In this document: positions 6,516-15,229 of the stretch, piece by piece
Position numbering within the stretch: the stretch's first letter is position 1
Layout: each line of letters begins with the position of its first letter
DNA from: Clostridia bacterium
Lineage (GTDB): Bacteria; Bacillota; Clostridia; Oscillospirales; CAG-272
Direction of reading: 5' to 3'
Length of the DNA stretch: 35,525 nt
Assembly: GCA_017625065.1 (NCBI GenBank)
Contig: JAGALS010000034.1
Location: 1-35,525 of the forward strand
The notes under the pieces: generated by a model
Databases searched by the model: none
Told to the model about the DNA's origin: nothing
Seen by the model: the letters and a program-made list of their open reading frames with translations, nothing else
Position numbers and translations under genes: made by a program

Positions 6516-8171
6516 TTATTTTTTAGGGAAGCTGTCCTTCAGACCGACCACGCGGTTGAAGGTGTTTTCGTACTTGGAATCGCGGCAGTAATAGCCGTCA
6601 CGCACGAATTGGAACTTGTCGCCAACGGCGGCATCCGCCAAAGCGGGCTCGATCTTGGCGTTCTCGACCTTAACAAGAGAATCGGGATTGAGATAATCGT
6701 TGTAGGTCTTACCCTCGGGCAGATCGCCGGGGTTTTCGATGGTCAGCAGATTGTCGTAAAGCATCAACGTCGCATCCTTGGCATACTTTGCCGAAAGCCA
6801 ATGGATCGTGCCCTTGATCTTGCGACCGTCTGCGGGCATATTGTTGCGCGTTTCAAGGTCTGCGGTGCAAAGAATGCGCTCGATGTTGCCGTCTGCGTCC
6901 TTCACGATCTCGTTGCAGCGCACGATATATGCACCCATCAGGCGGACCTCGCCGTCAGGCTTCATACGGAAGAACTTGGGAGGCGGAACCTCGGCAAAAT
7001 CGTCGGCGTCGATATAGATCTCGCGCGTGAAGGGCATCGCGCGCGTGCCAAGCTCGGGCTTTTGCGGATGGTTGGGCAGCTCAAAGGACTCCTCACGGTC
7101 CGCATCGTAGTTGGTGATCTCCAGAAGGATCGGCTTTTTGATGGCGATGCGGCGGGGCGCGTTTTCGTTCAGCTCATCGCGGATGCAATGCTCCAGCATA
7201 CCGATATCCACAAGGCTATCCGATTTCGCAACGCCTGCCTCGCGCACGAAGCGGAAGATCGAGGAGGGCGTATAGCCGCGGCGGCGCAGCGCGCAGATGG
7301 TGGGAAGTCTGGGGTCATCCCAGCCGTCCACCGTGCCTGTTTCCACAAGCGAGCGCAGATAGCGCTTGGACATCACGGTGTTGGTGATGTTCAGACGGGC
7401 AAACTCGCGCTGCTTGGGGGGCATTTCAAAGCCGATATTGTCAATGACCCACTCGTAAAGGGGTCTGTGGTTTTCAAACTCCAGCGAGCAAAGCGAGTGG
7501 GTGATGCCCTCCAGCGCATCCTGAATGGGGTGCGCGTAGTCGTAAAGGGGATAGATGCACCACTTGTCGCCCTGGCGGTGATGGTGAGCGCGCACGATGC
7601 GGTAAATGGCGGGATCGCGCATATTGATGTTGGGGGATGCCATATCGATCTTCGCGCGCAGGGTCTTGGAGCCGTCGGGGAACTCGCCGTTCTTCATACG
7701 GGTGAACAGGTCAAGGTTTTCCTCTACGGTGCGGTTGCGGTAGGGGCTTTCGGTGCCCTTTTCGGTCAGTGTGCCGCGCGTTGCGCGCAGCTCCTCTGCC
7801 GAGAGGTCGCACACGTACGCCTTGCCCTCCTTGATCAGCTTGATGGCAAACTCGTAGCACTTGTCAAAGTAATCCGAGCCGTAAAACACGCCGCCCGTGG
7901 GGGTAGCGCCCAGCCAGCAGAGGTCCTCGTAGATCGAATCGACGTATTCGGTATCCTCCTTGGTGGGGTTGGTGTCGTCATAGCGGAGATTGAAAAGTCC
8001 GCCGTACTTCTTTGCCACCTCGACGTTGATCATGATCGCCTTGGCGGAGCCGATGTGCAGATAGCCGTTGGGCTCGGGGGGGAAGCGGGTGTGAATTTTG
8101 AGGTCGGGATTTTGCTTTAAGTCCTCGTCAATGATATCGTGTATAAAATTAGAGCTGATGATTTCTTCCAT
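6516..8171 (-). CDS. glnS: Glutaminyl-tRNA synthetase
   Basis: A 551-residue class I aminoacyl-tRNA synthetase that joins glutamine to tRNA-Gln in the cytoplasm; E. coli GlnRS is about the same length. Signature elements are RFPPEPNGYLHIGSAKAI with the HIGH-like motif at 39-42, the LRYDDTNP segment, YDYAHPIQDALEGITHS typical of GlnRS rather than GluRS, and the KMSKS-like motif VMSKR at 266-270. The C-terminal part (from about 340) matches the two-barrel anticodon-binding domain of GlnRS. It starts 22 nt after the stop of gltX, so the two are co-transcribed. Having both synthetases implies direct glutaminylation, as opposed to sole reliance on the GatCAB transamidation route, though GatCAB could lie elsewhere in the genome. 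Confidence 0.97.
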   Translation of the reverse strand: MEEIISSNFIHDIIDEDLKQNPDLKIHTRFPPEPNGYLHIGSAKAIMINVEVAKKYGGLFNLRYDDTNPTKEDTEYVDSIYEDLCWLGATPTGGVFYGSDYFDKCYEFAIKLIKEGKAYVCDLSAEELRATRGTLTEKGTESPYRNRTVEENLDLFTRMKNGEFPDGSKTLRAKIDMASPNINMRDPAIYRIVRAHHHRQGDKWCIYPLYDYAHPIQDALEGITHSLCSLEFENHRPLYEWVIDNIGFEMPPKQREFARLNITNTVMSKRYLRSLVETGTVDGWDDPRLPTICALRRRGYTPSSIFRFVREAGVAKSDSLVDIGMLEHCIRDELNENAPRRIAIKKPILLEITNYDADREESFELPNHPQKPELGTRAMPFTREIYIDADDFAEVPPPKFFRMKPDGEVRLMGAYIVRCNEIVKDADGNIERILCTADLETRNNMPADGRKIKGTIHWLSAKYAKDATLMLYDNLLTIENPGDLPEGKTYNDYLNPDSLVKVENAKIEPALADAAVGDKFQFVRDGYYCRDSKYENTFNRVVGLKDSFPKK

Positions 8172-8193
8172 TTTCTTTGATCCTTTTCACATT

Positions 8194-9843
8194 TTATAGC
8201 GTTTTGAGCATCGCATCGATGCGCGAGAGCACGCGGTCCTTGCCAAGCACCTGCATGGCGGCGTACATATCGGGGGAGTTGAGCTTGCCCGTCACGGCGA
8301 CGCGCAGGAACATACTGACGTCCGCGACACTGCCGCCGAAGGCGGCGGGGTTCTCGCGGTAAGCCTTCATATCGGTGGTGTAGCCGAGAGACTCGGTGAT
8401 CGCCTTGATCTTGTCAAACCAGACGTTGCTGTCGTCGGCGATGTCAAAGCTCTCCTTGAAGCGCTCCAGCGCGGTGCGAATGTCGGACTTCACAAACTGC
8501 TCGGGATACTGATCAACCACCTTGAACCAGTCGTCAAAGAAGAAGTCGAGATAGGGCTTCACATCTGTCCAGACCGCAAAATCCTTGCGGGGCTTCTTGC
8601 CGCCGCGGCCGATCGAAAGGATCGCCTTGCTGTATGCGGGATCGGCACTCAGATGCTCAAAGAGCTCCTCGTCATACTCCTTTGCAAAGGAAATAAGCTG
8701 GTCGTAGACCTCGTCTGCGCTCATGCGCGAGATCACGTTCTTGGATACGTCGCGCAGCTTCATCTCGTCAAACAGCGACCCTGCGGGGTTCATCTTTTTG
8801 TAGGAGAACTTGAAGCTGTCAACGGGGGCATCGGGGTTGGCGCGGCGCCAATCCTCGAAGTTGGAATTCAGTACCGTCATCAGGTATTCGTAAACAGAAG
8901 CCACGGGGAAGCCTGCCGCGCGGTAGTAGGTCAGTGCAAGCTCGGGGTCCTTGCGCTTGGAAAGCTTGCGCTTGCTCTCACCGTCCATCTTCATCAACGG
9001 GCCGATGTGCAGATACTTCGGGGGCTTGAAGCCAAGCGAGCGGAAGAGCTGCAAATGGAAGGGGAGTGTCGGCAGCCACTCGTCACCGCGGACCACGTGG
9101 GTGGTACGCATCAGGTGATCGTCGACCGCGTGGGCGAAGTGGTAGGTTGGAATACCGTCGGATTTGAGCAGAACGTGGTCAATATCGTTTTCGGTCAGCT
9201 CCAGATTGCCTTTGATGAGGTCAGTGAACTTGATCTTGTTTTCGATCGAGCCCGTGGAGCGGAAGCGCAGCACGTAGGGCATACCTTTGTCAAGGGCTTC
9301 CTTGATCTCCTCCATCGAGCGATCGCGCCAGACCGCCCACTTGCCAAAGTAGCCGAAGTTTGCCTTTTCCGCCTCCTGACGGGCGTGAATGTCGGCAAGC
9401 TCCTCCTCGGTGCAAAAGCAAGGATAAGCCTCGCCCTGCAGCACCAGCTGCTTTGCGTAAACGTGGTAGATCTCCACGCGCTGGCGCTGACGGTAGGGAC
9501 CGTAATTGCCCATATCGCCGTCGATGGTGGCGCCCTCGTCAAAATTGATGTTATAGTGGCGCAGTCCCTCGATCAGGGTCTGCACCGCGCCCGGCACCTC
9601 GCGCTTGGCATCGGTGTCCTCCACACGTAAAAACAGTGTGCCGTTTGACTGGTGGCACATACGCTCGGAGGTCAGTCCCTGCACCAGATTGCCGAGATGC
9701 ACAAAGCCCGTGGGGCTGGGTGCCATACGGGAAACGACTGCACCCTCGGGCAGCTCACGGACGGGGAAGCGAGCCTCCATATCGGCGGGTGTCAGTGTAA
9801 CGTTTGGAAAAAGCAGTTCTGCAAGAGCAATTTTGTCTATCAT
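8194..9843 (-). CDS. gltX: Glutamyl-tRNA synthetase
   Basis: A 549-residue class I synthetase that charges tRNA-Glu. Motifs: SRMAPSPTGFVHLGN (HIGH-like, HLGN), FLRVEDTDAKREVPGA, and the KMSKS-like RKLSKRKD. It is longer than the roughly 480-residue E. coli enzyme, through an N-terminal extension of about 35 residues before the catalytic motif and extra sequence in the anticodon-binding half; clostridial GluRS of about 550 residues are known. The start at 9843 has GAGGT at suitable spacing. It follows the metallo-hydrolase gene by 23 nt and precedes glnS by 22 nt. Whether it is strictly discriminating for tRNA-Glu cannot be told from sequence, but the presence of glnS argues that it is. Confidence 0.96.
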   Translation of the reverse strand: MIDKIALAELLFPNVTLTPADMEARFPVRELPEGAVVSRMAPSPTGFVHLGNLVQGLTSERMCHQSNGTLFLRVEDTDAKREVPGAVQTLIEGLRHYNINFDEGATIDGDMGNYGPYRQRQRVEIYHVYAKQLVLQGEAYPCFCTEEELADIHARQEAEKANFGYFGKWAVWRDRSMEEIKEALDKGMPYVLRFRSTGSIENKIKFTDLIKGNLELTENDIDHVLLKSDGIPTYHFAHAVDDHLMRTTHVVRGDEWLPTLPFHLQLFRSLGFKPPKYLHIGPLMKMDGESKRKLSKRKDPELALTYYRAAGFPVASVYEYLMTVLNSNFEDWRRANPDAPVDSFKFSYKKMNPAGSLFDEMKLRDVSKNVISRMSADEVYDQLISFAKEYDEELFEHLSADPAYSKAILSIGRGGKKPRKDFAVWTDVKPYLDFFFDDWFKVVDQYPEQFVKSDIRTALERFKESFDIADDSNVWFDKIKAITESLGYTTDMKAYRENPAAFGGSVADVSMFLRVAVTGKLNSPDMYAAMQVLGKDRVLSRIDAMLKTL

Positions 9844-9866
9844 ACTTGTAACCTCAAATTTGTATA

Positions 9867-10475
9867 TTAAAGGATCAGATCCAAAGCATTTTTCAGTGTG
9901 GATGACCCTCCGTGACCGGGATAAATGCGGATGCTTTTCGGGAGATCGGAAAGAGATTGCAGCGATCGGCGCAGCATAAACGCATCACCGCCGTGAAGAT
10001 CGGTACGCCCCCAACCGCCGACGAACAACGTGTCACCGGTAAAGGCAACGTTGTCAAGTAAAAAGACCGATGAGCCTTTGGAGTGGCCCGGTGTGTGCAT
10101 CACCGTAAAGGCAAGAGCGCCGAAGCGCAGTATCTCGCCATCCCGAAACAGTCGTTCGGCAGGTCTTGCGTGAAACGAGCTGTTCCCAAAAAACACGGAG
10201 AAGGCGTTCTTCTCATTGTCCTCTGGCATTTCGGCATCGGCCTCGTGCAAGAAAAGCGGCACCCCAAAGGCATCGCGCATGGCGTCTGCCGTCAGGATGT
10301 GGTCAAAGTGCCCGTGCGTGCAAAGGATCGCCGCAAGGCGTGCGCCTTGCTTGTCCAGAGCCGCCTTGACAGCTTCAGGTGTTGCCGAGCAATCGATCAG
10401 CACGGCATCCGTGCCCTCGCACACAAGATAGCAGGCACAGGCAAATCCGCCGGGGGAAAGATCGGTTATTTCCAT
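9867..10475 (-). CDS. Metallo-beta-lactamase fold hydrolase (glyoxalase II-like)
   Basis: A 202-residue zinc hydrolase of the MBL fold, in the group of small hydroxyacylglutathione hydrolase-like thioesterases. The metal-binding motif THGHFDH is at 53-59, followed by HTPGHSKGS (third histidine), FTGDTLFVGGWGRTD (aspartate ligand) and YPGHGGSST. There is no signal peptide. It is the first gene of the minus-strand run that continues into gltX and glnS, and it has its own promoter at 10518-10546. The substrate is unknown; a thioester is the best guess from the family. Co-occurrence with tRNA synthetases might reflect only shared transcription. Confidence 0.9.
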   Translation of the reverse strand: MEITDLSPGGFACACYLVCEGTDAVLIDCSATPEAVKAALDKQGARLAAILCTHGHFDHILTADAMRDAFGVPLFLHEADAEMPEDNEKNAFSVFFGNSSFHARPAERLFRDGEILRFGALAFTVMHTPGHSKGSSVFLLDNVAFTGDTLFVGGWGRTDLHGGDAFMLRRSLQSLSDLPKSIRIYPGHGGSSTLKNALDLIL

Positions 10476-10517
10476 TTTTCACACCCCCACAAAAGCTTAT
10501 TCGACCAATATAAAATT

Positions 10518-10546
10518 AGTATACCATATTTTGGGCTTTTTGTCTA
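10518..10546 (-). promoter_or_regulatory. SigA-type promoter for the MBL hydrolase-gltX-glnS run
   Basis: On the minus strand: TAGACA (10546-10541), a 17-nt spacer ending in TGG, then TATACT (10523-10518), an extended -10. It lies 43 nt upstream of the start codon at 10475. No other convincing promoter was seen between the genes down to 2395, though the 76-78 nt leaders of GDPD copies B and C could hold weak ones. Confidence 0.75.
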
Positions 10547-10609
10547 CTGATTTCTTAAATAAATAAGAAGAAAAAGTGTGTTTTCTTCGGCGCGGAAGGG
10601 GTACTGCCC

Positions 10610-10651
10610 GAGATGAAAAACACAAAACCCCCGATGCCGTGGCATCGGGGG
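10610..10651 (-). terminator. Intrinsic terminator of the binding-lipoprotein gene
   Basis: On the minus strand, arms CCCCCGATGCC (10651-10641) and GGCATCGGGGG (10638-10628) with a 2-nt loop, followed by TTTTGTGTTTTTC. It starts 22 nt after the stop codon at 10673. Confidence 0.9.
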
Positions 10652-10672
10652 TGATAACGTTCAGTTTCTTTT

Positions 10673-12565
10673 TTAGCCGATAGGAGTGGTGAGGGTGGCG
10701 TTGTCGTCATCCTCCTTCACAAACTCGTCGCGCAAAGCGATCTTCCAATATCCGGAAAGCTTGGTGCGATTGAACACGGCATTGCAGAAGAAGGAGCTGC
10801 CCACGCGGGAAAGCTGAGAAGCACAAAGCGAAACGTTTTTGTTGTAAACGATCGGAATAGCGGGCATATCTTGCATCAGCATTGCCTCTGCCTCGTGCAG
10901 AAGCGCGGTACGCACCTTAAGATCATCGGCGGCATAGACCTCCTCGATCTTTGCGTTGTAGCTGTCGCTCTGATAGCCGGTAATGTGGGGGTTCAGCGTG
11001 TAAACAAGCCGTCCCTTCTCGTCGTAGGAGGGAGCGCCGTTTTCATCGATCGCGGGGGAGTAGCCGTTGCCGGAGAAGGCAGTTGCGAAGGGTGCAAGGT
11101 AAGAGAAGCTATCGGGGGAGGTTGCGACAAGGTCAAGCGCAATGACCTCGAAATCGCCCGAGTACAGTGCCTCCTGGTAGAGGTTGCGATACATACCGGA
11201 GGGCTGCGTTTTGTCCTTGCCGGCATCGTCCTTGACCGTTTCGATGATCTCAACGGGCTTGAGCGCCTTCACGGTCACGTTAAAGCCAAGCGCCGACCAG
11301 GCTGCCTTGACAAGCTCCGCTGTGGCAAGGTGATCCTCGTCATAGGAGGCGACGGTGATCGCGAAGGAGTAGAAAGAAGCATTTACGCCTGCCTTGGAAA
11401 GCAGCGCCTTTGCCTCGGAAAGGTTCGGAGAGGTCGCGATATAAGCTTCTGCCTTCTCGCGGAACTCTGTCTTGCGGCCGGGACGGTCAAGCATCGTGTG
11501 GGGGACCAGTCCGTCGGCTGCGGTCGCATAGACCAAAGCATTTGCGATCGCATCGCGGTCAATGGCAAGCGAAAGCGCCTGTCTGACCTCGGCTTTGGCA
11601 AAAATCGCCTCGCCGCCGATCAGGGCGTTCTGGTTGAGGTAATACGTGTGAGTAGAGGGTGCATCGGAAACGTCAACGTCACTCAAAAGCTCGGCAAAAT
11701 CGCCCGAGGTGCGTGCCGCAAGCGGAATGTGACCGAAGTAGTAAGGTGTGCCTGCCGCCTCACCGCCAAAGAGTCTGAGCTGCTCGGTGGGATCGGTGGT
11801 GTAGTCAAGAATGATGCGGAAGGGGGTGACGTATTTGTCAAGGTCGTCCTTGGTACGGTTGCGGTAATAGTAGCTGTTGCGCTCCAGCACAAAGCCATCC
11901 TTATCCTTGAAGTTCATCGAACGGACGATGAAGGGACCGCTTGCGACCATCGTGTTGTTCTTCTTTGCCCAGTTGACGTTGGTCTCAACGATGTCGTCAC
12001 GCAAGGGGTACAGCGCGGGGCTGCACAGTGTCAGCAGGAACTGATCCACGTCGATGGAGCGTTCAAAGCTGATCTCCAGCGTGGTGTTATCGACCACGGT
12101 GACACCCAGATGGTCGACCGAATCGTTTCCTTCTGCGATGTTACGTGCGTTTTTGATGTCATACAGCAGGACCGATGCGGGGTGTGCGGCATCAAACAGG
12201 CGGCGGAAGGCGTACTGTGCATCAGTAGAGGTTACGTTTACACCGTCCGACCACTTGGTCTCGCGCAGGATCAGCTTCAGCACGTATTCACCGCGTTCGG
12301 CATCCTCAGTGTACTCATATTCGTCAACCAACGCCTTTTGGGGCTTTCCGTTCTCATCTGCGTAGAACAGTCCCTCAAAGATCATGCTGACGATCTGCAA
12401 AGCGGCCTCGTTGTCAAACGCGCTGAGCGGATCAAGGTCGTATACAGGCTCGGTCAGATACATACGGATGTATGCGCCCTTATCATCCTCGTCCTTGGCG
12501 CAAGCGGTGAAGCAAAGCAGAACGGAACACAGACAAAGAATGAGGGCAAGCACTCGTTTCATCAT
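10673..12565 (-). CDS. Oligopeptide-type ABC transporter substrate-binding lipoprotein (SBP family 5)
   Basis: A 630-residue extracellular solute-binding protein of the OppA/DppA (SBP_bac_5) type. The N-terminus is a lipoprotein signal: MMKRVLALILCLCSVLL, then a lipobox FTAC with Cys at about residue 25. Family features are LDPLSAFDNEA near the mature N-terminus, the RETKWSDGVNVTSTDAQYAFRRL segment typical of this family, and SLAIDRDAIANALVY in the second lobe. The start at 12565 is fixed by AAGGAGG at 9 nt; the frame stays open 279 codons further, but that part lies antisense to gpr and is not coding. No permease or ATPase gene is near, so it is an orphan binding protein here. The ligand is probably a peptide, but this family also binds sugars, nickel and other solutes. 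Confidence 0.93.
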   Translation of the reverse strand: MMKRVLALILCLCSVLLCFTACAKDEDDKGAYIRMYLTEPVYDLDPLSAFDNEAALQIVSMIFEGLFYADENGKPQKALVDEYEYTEDAERGEYVLKLILRETKWSDGVNVTSTDAQYAFRRLFDAAHPASVLLYDIKNARNIAEGNDSVDHLGVTVVDNTTLEISFERSIDVDQFLLTLCSPALYPLRDDIVETNVNWAKKNNTMVASGPFIVRSMNFKDKDGFVLERNSYYYRNRTKDDLDKYVTPFRIILDYTTDPTEQLRLFGGEAAGTPYYFGHIPLAARTSGDFAELLSDVDVSDAPSTHTYYLNQNALIGGEAIFAKAEVRQALSLAIDRDAIANALVYATAADGLVPHTMLDRPGRKTEFREKAEAYIATSPNLSEAKALLSKAGVNASFYSFAITVASYDEDHLATAELVKAAWSALGFNVTVKALKPVEIIETVKDDAGKDKTQPSGMYRNLYQEALYSGDFEVIALDLVATSPDSFSYLAPFATAFSGNGYSPAIDENGAPSYDEKGRLVYTLNPHITGYQSDSYNAKIEEVYAADDLKVRTALLHEAEAMLMQDMPAIPIVYNKNVSLCASQLSRVGSSFFCNAVFNRTKLSGYWKIALRDEFVKEDDDNATLTTPIG

Positions 12566-12629
12566 TTTGGTTTTCCTCCTTGGGTGGTGCATTAGAGATT
12601 TGAATAATACTGTCATTTTAATATTCCAT

Positions 12630-12658
12630 ATTATAGCACATTCTTTTATTAAATTCAA
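12630..12658 (-). promoter_or_regulatory. SigA-type promoter for the binding lipoprotein
   Basis: On the minus strand: TTGAAT (12658-12653), a 17-nt spacer ending in TGC, then TATAAT (12635-12630). It lies 65 nt upstream of the start at 12565. The divergent gpr gene has no recognisable SigA promoter in the 130 nt before its start, which is expected if it uses a forespore sigma factor, but I could not pick out a convincing SigF or SigG site either. Confidence 0.75.
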
Positions 12659-12796
12659 GCGGTGGAGCAAACAAAGCAAAAAGGTTTGGATGTTTGCACA
12701 ATGTTTCGCTCGAATTTTAGGCAGATTATACATAGTTTTTTGTGAAAAAGGAAATATTTTAAAGGTATGAATGCCAAAGAGGGGAGAGGTTGTGAA

Positions 12797-13690
12797 ATGA
12801 AGGATTTTGCGCGCAGCGATCTGGCAAGAGAGTGTGGATGCGATACGGACACAGAGGGGGTGCGCTTGAGGCGCTCGGAGGCAGGGGGCTGTGAGATCCT
12901 TCGGGTGCAGCTCCGCACGCCCGAAGCGGCAGAGCGCATCGGCAAGCCGATGGGGTGCTATGTAACGGTCGATTGTGGAAATATTCTGATGCTGGACGAG
13001 GTGGAGCGCGAGCGCGTGTGCTGTGCGCTTGCGGTCGAGATCCGCGAAATGGCGGAGCGTATGAGCGAGAGCCGTATCAGCAGCGGCTTTTCGGTGCTTG
13101 TCGTTGGGCTTGGAAACAGTGAGATCACCCCCGATGCCATTGGCCCCGAAACGGTACGGAATCTTTCGGTGACACGGCATTTGCGCCAAAGTGATCACGC
13201 CCTGCTTTCCGCTGTGGGATCGTGCGAGATCTCGGCGCTTTTGCCCGGTGTTTTCGGCAAAACGGGGCTCGAAGCCGTCGAATTGGTGCGGGGAGCTGTC
13301 AGCGCCGTGAGCCCCGATCTTGTGATCGCGGTCGATGCGCTTGCCGCAAGGAGTGCCGAGCGCCTTGCCACCACCGTGCAGCTCAGCGACACGGGGATCC
13401 AACCGGGCTCGGGTATCGGCAACCGCCGCCGTGCCCTGACTGCCGAGACTGTCGGCGTGCCCGTTATGGCGCTTGGCGTACCCACTGTGATCGATTCCTC
13501 AACGCTTGTGTATGATGCGCTGCGCCGCGGTGGGTGCGACACAGCAAGAGAAGAGCTACGTGCTGCCCTTGAAGCGGGCAAGGGCTATTTCGTTTCGCCC
13601 AAGGAGATCGACCTGTTGGTGCGCGCCGCGGGTGCGCTTCTGGCAGATACCCTGGAGAAGGCATTTTCGCTTCCCGGCAGCCCCTTTTAA
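12797..13690 (+). CDS. gpr: GPR endopeptidase (spore germination protease)
   Basis: A 297-residue member of peptidase family M63, now regarded as an unusual aspartic protease, which degrades small acid-soluble spore proteins when a spore germinates. Characteristic stretches are VVGLGNSEITPDAIGP, VTRHL, FGKTGLEAVELV, VIAVDALAARSAERL, VQLSDTGIQPGSGIGN and VPVMALGVPT. The two aspartates required in Bacillus GPR correspond to Asp113 (TPDA) and Asp180 (AVDA). The N-terminus RSDLARE resembles the zymogen processing region (RTDLA-type) of known GPRs. The start at 12797 has a GGGGAG site; an upstream in-frame ATG at 12767 lacks one. It stands alone, divergent from the binding lipoprotein, and ends in a strong terminator. 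It is direct evidence that the organism forms, or recently formed, endospores. Confidence 0.96.
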   Translation: MKDFARSDLARECGCDTDTEGVRLRRSEAGGCEILRVQLRTPEAAERIGKPMGCYVTVDCGNILMLDEVERERVCCALAVEIREMAERMSESRISSGFSVLVVGLGNSEITPDAIGPETVRNLSVTRHLRQSDHALLSAVGSCEISALLPGVFGKTGLEAVELVRGAVSAVSPDLVIAVDALAARSAERLATTVQLSDTGIQPGSGIGNRRRALTAETVGVPVMALGVPTVIDSSTLVYDALRRGGCDTAREELRAALEAGKGYFVSPKEIDLLVRAAGALLADTLEKAFSLPGSPF

Positions 13691-13691
13691 A

Positions 13692-13731
13692 CAAAAAAGC
13701 CGCCAAACGGTATGCGTTTGGCGGCTTTTTT
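13692..13731 (+). terminator. Intrinsic terminator after gpr
   Basis: Perfect arms GCCGCCAAACG (13699-13709) and CGTTTGGCGGC (13715-13725) with a 5-nt loop, T tail on the right and A run on the left, so it could work in both directions. It begins just after the gpr stop codon at 13690. Confidence 0.93.
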
Positions 13732-13791
13732 CTGCTTTTGGTACAAACAATCACTGTCTATGATGGCGATGGAGAAACGCTTTAGTTGAAT

Positions 13792-13975
13792 GGCTCCCTC
13801 CAGGGAGCGAAAGAAACCATTGGTTTCTTTCTGAAGAACGCAAAGCGTTCTTCGTGGGGCATGGCGCCGTAGGCGACTGAGGGAGAGTGCGCAACAATGA
13901 AGTTTTGCGTAGCTTAAAGTCACGCGGGCTCCTTCCGTCACGCTGAAGCGTGCCGCCTTCCTCCCGGAGGAAGGC
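13792..13975 (+). repeat. MITE-like hairpin-string repeat, copy 1
   Basis: Non-coding element filling most of the 369-nt gap between gpr and the aminotransferase gene. It starts GGCTCCCTCC and ends with the reverse complement of GCCTTCCTCC (imperfect terminal inverted repeats, 8 of 10). Inside is a chain of perfect hairpins: GCTCCC/GGGAGC (13793-13808), GAAAGAAACC/GGTTTCTTTC (13809-13831), GAAGAACGC/GCGTTCTTC (13833-13853), CACGCT/AGCGTG (13940-13953) and CTTCCTCC/GGAGGAAG (13958-13974). It is homologous along its length to the element at 19887-20056. No transposase or coding capacity is present. The 84 nt after it, up to 14059, show nothing recognisable. Confidence 0.7.
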
Positions 13976-14059
13976 ATAGGTTAGCCGAGCTTTCGGTTGT
14001 GATGCGCTAAATACGAATGATAATGATTTTCAATACTTGCCGTCTGTGCGTTGCCTTGC

Positions 14060-15229
14060 TTATAGTGCCTTTACGAATGCCTCGATGCGCGACAGCGCTT
14101 CGGTGATATGCTTGACCGAATACGCGTAGGAAATGCGCGCAAAGCCCTCGCCGCTATCGCCAAATGCCGTACCCGGCACGATGGCGCAACGGTATTCGTA
14201 AAGCAAGCGGTTGCAGAACTCCTCGCTGGAAAGTCCGAATTTGCGAATGTCGGGAAAGATGTAAAAGGCGCCCTTCGGCTCAAAGCAATCGATGCCGATG
14301 CGTTTTAATCCTTCATAAATATAACGGCGGCGGCGGTCGTATTCCTCCACCATCATACGGATGTCCTCATCCCCGTTTTTCAGCGCTTCCACAGCGGCGA
14401 ATTGGCTTGTCGTAGGGGCGCACATAATGGCATATTGGTGGATCTTCAGCATCTGCTCGGCAAGGGGTGCGGGGGCGGCGAGATAGCCGAGTCGCCAGCC
14501 GGTCATCGCGTAAGCCTTGGAAAATCCGCTGGCAAGAATGGTGCGCTCCCACATACCGTCAAGCGATGCGATCGAGCAATGCTCGCCGTCATAGGTCATT
14601 TCGGCGTAGATCTCGTCCGAGAGGACCACGATATTGGTGTCGCGCAGAAGGGGCGTCAGCGCCTCCAGCTCCTCGCGCGTCATGATCGCGCCCGTGGGGT
14701 TGTTGGGATAGGGAAGGACCAGCATTTTGGTCTTATCCGTGATAGCGCTTTTCAGCTCGTCGGCGGTGATCTTGAAATTGTTTTCCATTTTGGTCTCAAG
14801 GATCACGGGCACGCCGCCGCACATACGCACGATGGGTGCATAGCAGACAAAGGAGGGGGTGGGCACGATCACCTCGTCACCGGGCTCTACAACGGCGCGG
14901 ATGGCAAGGTCGATCGCTTCGCTGCCGCCCACGGTCACGATGGTCTCCTCGGGGCGGTAGGAAAGATCAAAGCGGCGCTTCAGATATTCTGAAATTTCAA
15001 GCTGAAGCTGCGTAAATCCCGCGTTGGGGGAATAGTAGGTCTTACCCTTTTGCAGGCTCTCAATGCCTGCCTCGCGGATGTGCCACGGGGTGACGAAATC
15101 GGGTTGTCCCACGGTCAGCCCCACCACATCCTTCATGCTTTCATCGTTGAGCAGGTCAAAAAACTTTCGGATGCCCGATTTTTTAAGACCCGTCACGGTT
15201 TTTGAGAGTACAGAGCTATAATCGATCAT
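14060..15229 (-). CDS. PLP-dependent class I/II aminotransferase
   Basis: A 389-residue fold-type I aminotransferase. Clear signatures are GQPDF at 41-45, YPNNPTGAIM (174-183), LSDEIYAEM (203-211) and the Schiff-base lysine in SGFSKAYAMTGWRLGY (Lys238), with the substrate-carboxylate arginine in the C-terminal FARISYAYS segment. The closest described relatives are aspartate or N-acetyl-diaminopimelate type aminotransferases (PatA, AspC subgroup); the amino donor cannot be set from sequence. Its start codon overlaps the stop of the Lrp/AsnC gene by one base (TGATG), a coupling that suggests the regulator controls its own partner enzyme in response to an amino acid. It is the last gene of the four-gene operon that begins at 18161. 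Confidence 0.93.
   Translation of the reverse strand: MIDYSSVLSKTVTGLKKSGIRKFFDLLNDESMKDVVGLTVGQPDFVTPWHIREAGIESLQKGKTYYSPNAGFTQLQLEISEYLKRRFDLSYRPEETIVTVGGSEAIDLAIRAVVEPGDEVIVPTPSFVCYAPIVRMCGGVPVILETKMENNFKITADELKSAITDKTKMLVLPYPNNPTGAIMTREELEALTPLLRDTNIVVLSDEIYAEMTYDGEHCSIASLDGMWERTILASGFSKAYAMTGWRLGYLAAPAPLAEQMLKIHQYAIMCAPTTSQFAAVEALKNGDEDIRMMVEEYDRRRRYIYEGLKRIGIDCFEPKGAFYIFPDIRKFGLSSEEFCNRLLYEYRCAIVPGTAFGDSGEGFARISYAYSVKHITEALSRIEAFVKAL

Noticed and set aside
12566..13402. N-terminal extension of the binding lipoprotein frame by 279 codons.
   Set aside because: The extension runs antisense through gpr; the real start at 12565 has AAGGAGG and a lipoprotein signal peptide.
14019..14036. GATAATGAT-containing stretch similar to a Fur box.
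   Set aside because: Only a partial match (about 14 of 19), placed downstream of a gene end with no promoter nearby; probably chance.
13736..14059. Possible CRISPR, small RNA gene or tRNA in the larger intergenic gaps.
   Set aside because: No regularly spaced repeats or cloverleaf with a T-loop were seen; the structure is explained by the MITE-like hairpin element.
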